Positions 38,363 through 46,971 of a stretch of DNA of 64,000 nucleotides are shown one piece after another; position 1 is the stretch's first letter; every line of letters starts with the position of its first letter. This stretch comes from Candidatus Latescibacterota bacterium. GTDB lineage: Bacteria; Latescibacterota; UBA2968; UBA8231. The position numbers and the translations under genes are program-made. Location: positions 1 through 64,000 of the forward strand of contig JAJEFJ010000054.1 of the NCBI GenBank assembly GCA_022820485.1, given 5' to 3'. The notes under the pieces were generated by a model. That model worked only from the letters and a program-made list of their open reading frames with translations, did no database searches and was not told the DNA's origin.

Positions 38363-38383
38363 GGGCAACCACGAGGGTTGCCC
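38363..38383. repeat. REP-like palindrome GGGCAACC-ACGAG-GGTTGCCC
   Basis: 8-bp perfect arms in an intergenic region; translates as VGATLVVAL in the over-extended ThuA ORF. Confidence 0.65.
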
Positions 38384-38424
38384 CTACATGCGTGACTTTG
38401 CGGTTGCAATGGGCGGTGGGCTGC

Positions 38425-39234
38425 TTAGAACCGTTCCAACTCCGGGAACTTTTCCTCTCCTCTATGCACGTGCATGGCCCCGCCCTCAGCACACCGTCGC
38501 AAGATGGGAAACACCTTGCCCGGATTCAATACCTGCTGCGGGTCAAACTCGGCCTTGACTCGCTCCTGGGCGTCCAAATCCGCGTCCTTGAACATGCACG
38601 GCATCAAATCCCGCTTCTCAATGCCAACCCCGTGCTCCCCGCTCAACACGCCCCCCACTTCGACGCAGAGCTTCAGGATCTCGGCCCCTAGTGACTCGGC
38701 TTTCTCTAGGCAAGTTGTTGGTCGTCGTGCCGTACTTGAGGCAGTGTACCCCACCTGAATTTTCGGCGATATTGCCGCCGATCGAGCAGGCGATCTGACT
38801 CGAAGGATCGGGCGCGTAGTAGAAGCCGCTCTGCTCCACCGCCTCGGTCACCGCTCGGTTGGTCACGCCCGGCTGCACAGTCACCGCACGGTTTTCCAAG
38901 TCGATGTCGAGTACTGCTCGCATCCGCGCCGTGCTCAACACCACTCCATCTTCCCTCGTCGGGCACCCCCTGAAAGTCCGGTGCCAGCACCCCAAGGGAC
39001 GATCGGAATGTCGAGTTGGGAGCACGACCGGAGTACGGCCGCGACCTGCTCGGTGTTATCCGGTAAGGCGACCAGCATGGGCCGCTGGCGATACGCCGAC
39101 AGGCCGTCGCATTCATAGGCGACTACGTCCTCGCGGCGGTGAATAATCTGATCGGCGCACAAGTGCTCGCGCAGGAGGCTGATGAGGTCTCCGCGGCGCT
39201 TGAAGCGGGTGGGGTTGGGTGTTGGAAGTTGCAT
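38425..39234 (-). pseudogene. glcD: FAD-linked oxidase (glycolate oxidase GlcD-like), frameshifted and internally deleted
   Basis: N-terminal piece (38935..39234) IPIVPWGAGTGLSGGA; middle piece in another frame (38618..39025) REDGVVLSTARM...GFYYAPDPSSQIACSIGGNIAENSGGVHCLKYGTTTNN; C-terminal piece (38425..38754) GGVLSGEHGVGIEKRDLMPCMF...FDPQQVLNPGKVFP. Confidence 0.88.
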
Positions 39235-39237
39235 TGG

Positions 39238-40243
39238 TTAGTAGCCCAAGTCTTTGGCGTAAGCAAAAAGCGCGGGTGTGCCGCCGGTATGGAGAAAGAT
39301 AAGGCTCTGATCGGGACGCCACCAACCGGCGCGTACATGCGACACAAGCCCGGCCATAGCCTTACTTGTATAGGAAGGATCGAGCAACAGTCCCTCCTGC
39401 TGCGCCAACAGGTGCAGGGCTTCGCAGCCCTCTGGCGTGACCACGCCGTAGTCCGGGCCGACAAATGCGGCGTAACTCTCGAAATCCTCCGCCTTCAGCG
39501 ATAGGTCCAAGCCCAAGATCGCAGCACACTCACGCGCTAAGGCTAGGTGCCCCTCAGCGGCTTCGCGATCGTCGCGCGGCGAGGGGCTGATGCCCACCAC
39601 CCGCATATCGATGCCCAATGCCTTGAACGCCACCACTAGGCCCACGTGGGTATGAGCCCCCGAACACAGGTAGATCGCCGCCGGCTCAACGCCTTGTTCC
39701 TCGCATTGGGCCAACAGTTCTAACGCCCCATCGACGTACGCTACACTGCGGAAGATGCGCGCGTCCGAACTGGTGTGGAAGGGACGGTGCCCAGCCGCGG
39801 TCAGCGCGGCCATCTTCGCGGCCACGGCCCGCGCCTGTTTCTCGGGCGCGGGCAGATCCACCTCCGCGCCAAAAAGGCGAGTCAACAGCAGGTTCCCCTG
39901 CGTCTGCGCGTGGGCATCGCTGCGTCCCACGATCACCGCCTGCAGTCCCAATTTTGCGGCCACCGCGGCTGTCTGCCGCGATTGATTCGACTGGGCAGCG
40001 GCCGAGTGTACCAGCACATCGCAGCCCTGCTCTACGGCTTGGGCGATCTGGTATTCAAATTCGCGGATCTTGTTGCCGCCTAAAGCCAAGCCGGTCAAAT
40101 CGTCGCGCTTGACCCAAATTTGCGGACCGGCTAGATGGGCGCTGAGGCGTTTTAGTTCCTCCAAGGGCGTCGGCAAGGACGCTAGCTGCAATCGCGGCAA
40201 GGCGGCCAACCGCTCTTTTAGTTCCTCTCGGCTAATAGTCATA
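39238..40243 (-). CDS. PLP-dependent D-cysteine desulfhydrase / ACC deaminase family
   Basis: IWVKRDDLTGLALGGNKIREFEY, HSAAAQSNQSRQTAAVAAKLG, FLHTGGTPALFAY. Confidence 0.88.
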
Positions 40244-40442
40244 GCTTTCCTCTTTTTTGATTTCAATACAACTATTAAACAACCACCGGGCAAACTCATC
40301 ATTCACTGCGGGGACACCGCGTTTGCCCTTTTGCTAAAATCCCTTAACTTTTACATAGTGAGACCCACACAACCTTTTGCCCCTCCTCAAAGCCTCACAA
40401 CCCCCAACACAAATCGCTGTTTAACCAATACATAGGGCCGTT

Positions 40443-42734
40443 TTGGATCTAGTCGAACCTATACCCGAACGCCTATTGCCCCACATTCGCGGCGAATTGC
40501 AACCCGGCGAGCTGCTCATCGTCCTCCTCGCCGCTGACATTCGCCCCGACGGGCAATACGGCGATTCTTGGTTTGCTCTCACCGACGAGCGGATACTCGT
40601 CTTCCACCCCAATGGCGCAGATACGCCCGAGACCGTACGTCTCGGCTTGGACGAAGTACAAGGCATCCAGACCCGCAACTACGTGGGCAGCGGTGCGCTC
40701 GTCGTCGAGCTGGAGGATGAGACCGTCGAGCTGCTGCGCTTTTCGCAGAGTGCGTACTACAAATTCTCCGGCGTCCCCCAAGCCATTGAGGGTGCCGGCT
40801 TGGTCGAGGAAGAAGACGCAGACGAGGACGGGGCGCTGCATGTCGATCCCGTCAGAACAGTAGAGCACTGCCCCACCTGCGGCCGCGCCCTGCGCTCCGG
40901 CTCCAAAGTCTGCCCCAACTGCCTGCGCCAGACCGAGACCTTCTGGCGGTTGTTTTCCTATATCAAGCCCTATAAAACCCAAGCATTGATCGGGTTCACG
41001 CTGACGATCGTGCTGACGGTCATCGGCCTGCTGCCGCCCCAACTCAACCGCATCCTCATCGACGACGTCATCGTCCCGGCCATCGTCCAATACGAGACCG
41101 CGGGCATCGCCGAGGGCGAGGCGACCACGCCCCCCGCCGCGAGCGTGCAATTCCTGCTGTGGGTCGTGCTCGGCCTGCTAGGCGTCTATCTCGGCCGCGG
41201 CATCATCAGCGGCGTGCGAATGTACGTCCTCGGGTGGCTCGGCCAGCATATTGTGTACGATTTACAGAGGCAAATTTTCCAACATTTGCAATTGCTGTCG
41301 CTGACGTTCTACAACAAGCTCAGCACCGGTCGAATCATGACCCGAGTCACCAGCGACACCGAGCGCATGCGCAGCTTTATCACCTCGGGTTTCCAAGACA
41401 TCGTCATCGACGGGCTGACCATCATCGGCATCTGCACGATGCTATTTGTAATGAATTGGGAATTGGCGCTTTTGTCGCTGATCCCAATTCCCTTCATGAT
41501 CATCGGCACCATCATCTACCGCAATCGCATCCACTGGGTCTTCCACCGGATATGGCGCCGCATTGCCGAACTCAACGCCATGCTTGCCGACTCCATTCCC
41601 GGCGTCAAGGTCGTCAAGGCCTTTGCCCAAGAAAACCGCGAGGTCGAGCGCTTCAATGAGCGCAATATCGAAGTGCGCGACTCGCAGATGACCTCGTTCA
41701 AGATGCGGTCCTATTACATTCCGACGGTCGCCTTTACCACCTCAGTCGGTTCGATCATCCTGTGGTGGTTTGGCGGCAACCAGGTGCTCAGCAACACGCT
41801 GACCTTGGGGGACTTGCAGGCTTTTATCTCGTACATGGTCATGTTCTACGCACCGGTGCGCTCGCTGTGCAATCTCACTGAGCAACTAGAGACTGCGGCG
41901 ACGACGGCCGAGCGCGTCTTTGAGATCATCGACACCGAGCCTGAAGTCCAAGACGACCCCGACGCCATAGATCCTGGCGTGCTTACCGGCGCGGTAGAAT
42001 TCCGCAACGTCAGCTTTACGTACGACGGCTCGGCGCGCATTCTCGACCGCATCCACTTTAAGACCACGCCCGGCGAGATGATCGGCATCGTTGGCCCCAG
42101 CGGCGCGGGCAAATCGACCTTGGTCAACCTCATCTCGCGGTTCTACGACGCCACCGACGGCCAAGTCCGCATCGACGGCCAGCCTATTACCCGGCTCAAA
42201 CAGCAGGCACTGCGCAACCAAATCGGCGTGGTCTTGCAAGAGCCGCTGCTGTTCCAAGGCTCTATCGCCAGCAATATCGCCTACGGCCACCCCGACGCCA
42301 CGCGCCAAGAGGTCATCGAGGCGGCCCGTACGGCCAACGCCCACAAGTTCATCATGAATTTTCCCGATGGCTACGACACCCAAGTCGGCGAGCGCGGCGG
42401 TCGGCTCTCCGGCGGCGAGCGCCAGCGCATCTCCATTGCCCGCGCCCTGATCGGCAACCCGCGCATCCTGATCCTCGACGAAGCCACCGCCTCAGTCGAT
42501 ACCCAGACCGAATACGAAATCCAAGAGGCGCTCGAGCGGTTAGTAGCCGGCCGCACCACCTTTGCCATTGCCCACCGGCTCTCGACGCTCAAAAACGCCG
42601 ACCGACTGCTGGTGTTGGAAAGAGGGCGCGTCGCCGAGGTCGGCACCCACGAAGAGTTGCTTAATAAGGAAGACGGCGTCTATCGCCGACTGGTCGATAT
42701 GCAAACCGAAATGGCGAAAGTGCGGGCGTTATGA
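40443..42734 (+). CDS. ABC exporter (TM plus NBD) with N-terminal PH-like region and zinc ribbon
   Basis: TTG start; CPTCGRALRSGSKVCPNC; GPSGAGKSTLVNLISRFYD, LSGGERQRISIARALIGNPRILILDEATASVD. Confidence 0.93.
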   Translation: MDLVEPIPERLLPHIRGELQPGELLIVLLAADIRPDGQYGDSWFALTDERILVFHPNGADTPETVRLGLDEVQGIQTRNYVGSGALVVELEDETVELLRFSQSAYYKFSGVPQAIEGAGLVEEEDADEDGALHVDPVRTVEHCPTCGRALRSGSKVCPNCLRQTETFWRLFSYIKPYKTQALIGFTLTIVLTVIGLLPPQLNRILIDDVIVPAIVQYETAGIAEGEATTPPAASVQFLLWVVLGLLGVYLGRGIISGVRMYVLGWLGQHIVYDLQRQIFQHLQLLSLTFYNKLSTGRIMTRVTSDTERMRSFITSGFQDIVIDGLTIIGICTMLFVMNWELALLSLIPIPFMIIGTIIYRNRIHWVFHRIWRRIAELNAMLADSIPGVKVVKAFAQENREVERFNERNIEVRDSQMTSFKMRSYYIPTVAFTTSVGSIILWWFGGNQVLSNTLTLGDLQAFISYMVMFYAPVRSLCNLTEQLETAATTAERVFEIIDTEPEVQDDPDAIDPGVLTGAVEFRNVSFTYDGSARILDRIHFKTTPGEMIGIVGPSGAGKSTLVNLISRFYDATDGQVRIDGQPITRLKQQALRNQIGVVLQEPLLFQGSIASNIAYGHPDATRQEVIEAARTANAHKFIMNFPDGYDTQVGERGGRLSGGERQRISIARALIGNPRILILDEATASVDTQTEYEIQEALERLVAGRTTFAIAHRLSTLKNADRLLVLERGRVAEVGTHEELLNKEDGVYRRLVDMQTEMAKVRAL

Positions 42735-43234
42735 GCGAGACGCGCGGTTATTCGTACGAGGATTTTCTGCTCGACCCGCAAAAGGTGCGCTTCAGCCGCT
42801 CCGAGCGCGGCAGCTTGATCCTCATGCTCGATGGCGAGGAGTACACCAACCTCAAAATCCGTCGAGCCTTCCCATTAGAAGAGTCCGACCGCTACATCGG
42901 CGTCTTTGCCGCTGAAGACCAAGAACTCGGCATAATCGAAGATCCGCAACAACTCGACGACCAAAGCCGTCAGGTGCTCTTGGATGAACTCGACAAGATT
43001 TACTTTCAACCGCAGGTCCTTGCCTTTGACGAACTCGACGAGGAATTCGGGGTGCTGCGCGGCCAGATCGAAACTACCAGCGGCCCCCGCCAGCTCGAAA
43101 TCCGCGGCTATCGCACTAATGTGCGCATGCTCTCCGGCAGCCGGGCCGTCATCGAGGATGTCGATGGCAACCGCTATCTAATCGCCAACTGGCGCGCGCT
43201 GCCGCGAAGAACGCGCGAGATTTTAGGGCTTTAA
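42731..43234 (+). CDS. DUF1854 family protein
   Basis: KIRRAFPLEESDRYIGVFAAEDQELGIIEDPQQLDDQSRQVLLDELDKIYFQPQV; 4-nt overlap with the ABC exporter. Confidence 0.8.
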   Translation: MSETRGYSYEDFLLDPQKVRFSRSERGSLILMLDGEEYTNLKIRRAFPLEESDRYIGVFAAEDQELGIIEDPQQLDDQSRQVLLDELDKIYFQPQVLAFDELDEEFGVLRGQIETTSGPRQLEIRGYRTNVRMLSGSRAVIEDVDGNRYLIANWRALPRRTREILGL

Positions 43235-43251
43235 CGCGGGGCAAGCTGCGT

Positions 43252-44061
43252 TTAGCCAGCGAAATACATCCGCATCTTCTCCAGACCAATCCGGGCGACT
43301 TCCGCCGGGTCTTGCTCCCATAGCCCCGGATTGAACAGCTCCAGCGACACAAACCTCTCGTATCCCTGCGCTTGCGCCAGCCGCTCGATCTCGCGCAATG
43401 GCCCGACTCCGTCGCCCGGCATCACTCGGTCGGCGTCGCTTTGTTCGGCAAAGGGTTTGTCGCCTGGGGCATCGTTCCAGTGCCAGACCGCGACCTTGTC
43501 GCCGGGCACCTTGGCGATGCTCGCAATGGGGCCGCCACCGCGTAGAATGTGGAACGGGTCCATAATCAAACTGGCATCTAAATGGTCGGCGTCGGTGGCA
43601 ATCTGCCAAGCTTGATCAATGGTGTACACGCTTTGCACAAAGCCTAAGTACTCCATCGCCGGGCGCACGCCGATTTCTCTACCAATCTCCAGCAATTCGC
43701 GATAATCGGCCCCTCCTCGGCTCAGGTCGCAGGGGTCTCGCGGCGGGCTGGCGACGATAAACTCGGCCCCCACCGCTACTGCCTGCGCCATCCGCCGCCG
43801 CACCTCCTCCAATGCCTGCGCCCGCGCCGCGCCCTCAGCCCCCAACCAGCCGTGGAGTGCAATGACCGTCGGCACTGCCAATCCGTAGTCGGCCAGTGCC
43901 TGTCGCACGTCAGCGAGCGAGCCGCCCTGCTGCTCGTGCGCGGTCAAGTCATCGTTCCACAGCTCAATGCCCTGATAGCCGGTCTGTCCGGCAATGTGGA
44001 TTTTCTCCATCAGCGACGCCGGGCGAATCGTCGATGTGTTGAGCGCGTATTGCACCGTCAT
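43252..44061 (-). CDS. Sugar phosphate isomerase/epimerase (AP-endonuclease-2-like TIM barrel)
   Basis: GYQGIELWNDDL, LIMDPFHILRGGG, VAVWHWNDAPG, PGDGVGPL. Confidence 0.87.
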   Translation of the reverse strand: MTVQYALNTSTIRPASLMEKIHIAGQTGYQGIELWNDDLTAHEQQGGSLADVRQALADYGLAVPTVIALHGWLGAEGAARAQALEEVRRRMAQAVAVGAEFIVASPPRDPCDLSRGGADYRELLEIGREIGVRPAMEYLGFVQSVYTIDQAWQIATDADHLDASLIMDPFHILRGGGPIASIAKVPGDKVAVWHWNDAPGDKPFAEQSDADRVMPGDGVGPLREIERLAQAQGYERFVSLELFNPGLWEQDPAEVARIGLEKMRMYFAG

Positions 44062-44077
44062 GTTGCTTCCTTTCTCG

Positions 44078-45100
44078 TTAAGCTACACATAGAAAATTTC
44101 TTCCCTCTACCAATCCCAATTCACCCAACGCCTCCCGAATCAGCGCCCGCGCCCCCCGCGATGCCACGGTCGCCAAGAGGATCGGGCAGTCGTGGCGCGT
44201 CCACCACGTCGGTAAGTCATCCGGTCCGATCACGGGCTTGCGCCGCAAGGTGCCGCCGATTTTCTTGGGCGCAATATCGACAAATACATCGGGAGCACAG
44301 CCTTCGCGCTCTAGGTGCTTGGCGAGCCGGCGACCGGTCTTGCCCGCACCCCAGACGACCAGCCCGTCCCGCTCTTGCAGCGGCCCAGCGCAAAGATAGT
44401 GCGCTTTGGCGCGGAGAAAATTCTCCACTGAGTAGCGGCTATTGGTATGGGTCGCCCGGTCGGTGTGTTCGCGCCAGTAGTGCAAGACTTCCGGCAGCTT
44501 GGCAAAGCGCCGCCCCGCCGCCCGATAGCGCAACCACAAATCGTAGTCTTCTGGCCATCCCCGATCTTGGTAGCCGCCCAAGGCCACCAATTCCTCGCGA
44601 CGCATCATGGCCGACGGATTAGCGATGGGGCTCTCGACGAAAAACTCTCGTTCAATCGCCGCGCTATCCACCAAGCCGTTTAACCAAGCCTCGTACACCA
44701 ACATCCCCTCTCCGGTCTCCGCGCGCGGAAAGATCTCCACCAAACAACTCACGACACTTAAGCTAGGATCTCCTTCCAACCACGCGAGTTGTTTTTCCAA
44801 GCGCGCCGGGTGCATCCGGTCGTCGGCGTCCATGCGCGCCACGTACGCGCCCCGACACAAGGCCAAGCCTCGGTTGGGAGCCTCGACAATGCCTCGGTGG
44901 TCGGACAGCAACGCCCTAAAGCGACGATCGCGACGACTCCATTCCAACAGCATGTCGCCGCTGTCGTCCTCCGAGCCGTCATCTATGGCCACGACCTCAA
45001 AATCTTCGCAGCTTTGCGCTTGGATGCTTTGCAAAGTTTCCTCCAGTGTGGCGGCGGCATTGAACACGGGCAGTAGTATAGATACGCGGGGCGTTTTCAT
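44078..45100 (-). CDS. Family 2 glycosyltransferase
   Basis: VSILLPVFNAAATLEETLQSIQAQSCEDFEVVAIDDGSEDDSGDML, ARMDADDRMHPARLEKQ. Confidence 0.92.
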   Translation of the reverse strand: MKTPRVSILLPVFNAAATLEETLQSIQAQSCEDFEVVAIDDGSEDDSGDMLLEWSRRDRRFRALLSDHRGIVEAPNRGLALCRGAYVARMDADDRMHPARLEKQLAWLEGDPSLSVVSCLVEIFPRAETGEGMLVYEAWLNGLVDSAAIEREFFVESPIANPSAMMRREELVALGGYQDRGWPEDYDLWLRYRAAGRRFAKLPEVLHYWREHTDRATHTNSRYSVENFLRAKAHYLCAGPLQERDGLVVWGAGKTGRRLAKHLEREGCAPDVFVDIAPKKIGGTLRRKPVIGPDDLPTWWTRHDCPILLATVASRGARALIREALGELGLVEGRNFLCVA

Positions 45101-45158
45101 GGTCGCTAGTGGGTTACGTTTTCGTTTTTCATGGTCGCTAGTGGGTTACATTTTCACA
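45095..45158. repeat. Two-copy 32-bp tandem direct repeat covering the glycosyltransferase start codon
   Basis: TTTTCATGGTCGCTAGTGGGTTAC[G/A]TTTTC repeated with a 32-nt period. Confidence 0.85.
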
Positions 45159-45216
45159 GTCGTTAGGTATAAGAGCTTGACATGCTTTCGCTCCATGCTC
45201 GATTTTTAATCTTTAT

Positions 45217-45978
45217 ATGATACATCTCAAATCTCCCTTGGAAATCGACCGCATCCGCGCTAGTTGCCGCATCGCCGCCGAAGCCATGCTCCGCGTCGAA
45301 GAGGCCCTCGCACCCGGAGTCCCCACCCTCCACCTCGATCAAATAGCCGACCGCTACATCCGCAGCCAAGGAGCAGTCGCCAGTGCCTTGGGCTATCGCG
45401 GCTTTCCCCGCAGCATCTGCGTCTCGGTCAACGACGAAGTCGTCCACGGCATTCCCGGAGACCGCATCCTGCAAGAAGGGGACATCCTCGCCGTTGACAT
45501 TGCCGTTAAAAAAGATGGCTTTCACGGCGACATGAACGTCACCATGAAAGTCGGCTGCGTGACCTCCAAGGCCCAGCGCCTGCTCGACGCCACGCGCCAG
45601 AGCTTGGAGGAAGGGTTGGCCTTCTGCACGCCCGGGCGACGCCTCGGCGACATTGGCCACGCCATCCAAAGCTATGTCGAAGCGCACGGCTTTTCCATCG
45701 TGCGCACGTATTGCGGCCACGGCATTGGCCGCAACTTCCACGAGGAACCCCAATTGCTCCACTACGGCAAGGCTGGCACGGGTCGCCGCCTGCAAAACGG
45801 CCTGGTCTTTACCATTGAGCCGATGGTCAACGAGGGCGCACACGACACGCGCGTACTCGACGACGACTGGACGGCCGTCACCACCGACGGCAAGCTCTCG
45901 GCCCAATACGAACACACCGTAGCCGTCACCCACGACGGGCCGGACGTGCTGTCGCGCTTTGCCGATTTGCCGTACTGA
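45217..45978 (+). CDS. map: Methionine aminopeptidase type I
   Basis: GYRGFPRSICVSVNDEVVHGIPG, LAVDIAVKKDGFHGD, CGHGIGRNFHEEPQLLHYG. Confidence 0.95.
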   Translation: MIHLKSPLEIDRIRASCRIAAEAMLRVEEALAPGVPTLHLDQIADRYIRSQGAVASALGYRGFPRSICVSVNDEVVHGIPGDRILQEGDILAVDIAVKKDGFHGDMNVTMKVGCVTSKAQRLLDATRQSLEEGLAFCTPGRRLGDIGHAIQSYVEAHGFSIVRTYCGHGIGRNFHEEPQLLHYGKAGTGRRLQNGLVFTIEPMVNEGAHDTRVLDDDWTAVTTDGKLSAQYEHTVAVTHDGPDVLSRFADLPY

Positions 45979-46035
45979 ACTTGCTCAGCGGCGGCATTTT
46001 CTTATTTTTTGAGTTCATCCCACAAGGAGAACAGC

Positions 46036-46329
46036 ATGGCAAGGCCAAAAAAAGTACAATCCAACGGCGACGACGATAACGCTGAATTTCCGTTTGATCC
46101 CGGCACGCAGATCGAGTTGGAAATGGAAGACACCTGCTGCGTCACTGGCGAGCCAGTTGAGTTCAGCTTTTGTCGTTTCCCCGACTACAAAAATGGCACG
46201 CTGATGGTCATGTCCAAGAGCGAGATGCTAGCGCATCTGCGCGCTGGCGACTCCATCGCCAAATTCAAAGAAGTGCTGGTCCAGCGCCACGGCGAGGAAG
46301 TCTTAGCGGAGCACTACTCCAACTACTAA
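46036..46329 (+). CDS. Hypothetical 97-aa protein
   Basis: AAGGAG RBS, MARPKKVQSNGDDDNAEFPFDPGTQIELEMEDTCCVTGEPVEFSF; followed by a strong terminator. Confidence 0.7.
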   Translation: MARPKKVQSNGDDDNAEFPFDPGTQIELEMEDTCCVTGEPVEFSFCRFPDYKNGTLMVMSKSEMLAHLRAGDSIAKFKEVLVQRHGEEVLAEHYSNY

Positions 46330-46353
46330 AACAACGCCCAATCACCTACATGC

Positions 46354-46390
46354 AAAGAAGGGATGGTCCGCATCGGACCATCCCTTCTTT
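46354..46390. terminator. Bidirectional intrinsic terminator
   Basis: Perfect 17-bp stem AAAGAAGGGATGGTCCG-CAT-CGGACCATCCCTTCTTT. Confidence 0.88.
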
Positions 46391-46407
46391 TGCTATATGC
46401 CGCCGTC

Positions 46408-46971
46408 CTACGAACGAGCCAACAAGGTCTCGATATCCTCGCTGAATACCCCTTGGGGATTGAGCCGACCACTTTTGTCGCGCGGCACGCCTAAGTGCCT
46501 CTTGTACACGCGGCCTTGACGATCAAAAATAAAGGTGAGCGGCACGCCTACTTGCGCCAAATTTTCTTTGTAGAAGGCGCGGAGTAACTCGGCTTGGCCA
46601 TCGTGAACCACCGGGTAGTTGATGGCTAGGCGCTCGACGAACTCGCCTATCAGGGGTAGGACATGCTCGGGGGGACCTTGATCTAGGGAAATGCCAATGA
46701 TCGCCACCTGTTCGGGATCGTACTCATTGCTCATTTCGACTAAGGCTGGAATCTCGTAGCGACACGGGCCGCACCACGTCGCCCAGAAGTTGACCAAGAC
46801 GACCTTGCCCTCGTAATCGCGCAAATCTACGCTCTGGCCCTGATAGTCGTTCCACCTAGCAGCCTGCGGGGGAAAGAGCTTGTCCCCTTGCGGCTCGGGA
46901 GAGCCGCAGCCCAACGCTAGAAGTGCCAACCCGCTCACAAGCCCTTTGATCGCCATTGCGCGCATAGTCAC
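46408..46971 (-). CDS. TlpA-like thioredoxin-fold lipoprotein
   Basis: Lipobox LALLALGC; VVLVNFWATWCGPCRYEIPALVEMS. Confidence 0.9.
   Translation of the reverse strand: MTMRAMAIKGLVSGLALLALGCGSPEPQGDKLFPPQAARWNDYQGQSVDLRDYEGKVVLVNFWATWCGPCRYEIPALVEMSNEYDPEQVAIIGISLDQGPPEHVLPLIGEFVERLAINYPVVHDGQAELLRAFYKENLAQVGVPLTFIFDRQGRVYKRHLGVPRDKSGRLNPQGVFSEDIETLLARS

Noticed and set aside
38322-38492. N-terminal extension of the ThuA ORF (HVGATLVVALAHC)
   Set aside because: Encoded by the intergenic palindromic repeat; the real start is likely MATAFALVGDRYH at 38321.
45163-45933. 256-aa minus-strand ORF opposite map
   Set aside because: Antisense to methionine aminopeptidase; Ala/Val/Asp-rich shadow frame.
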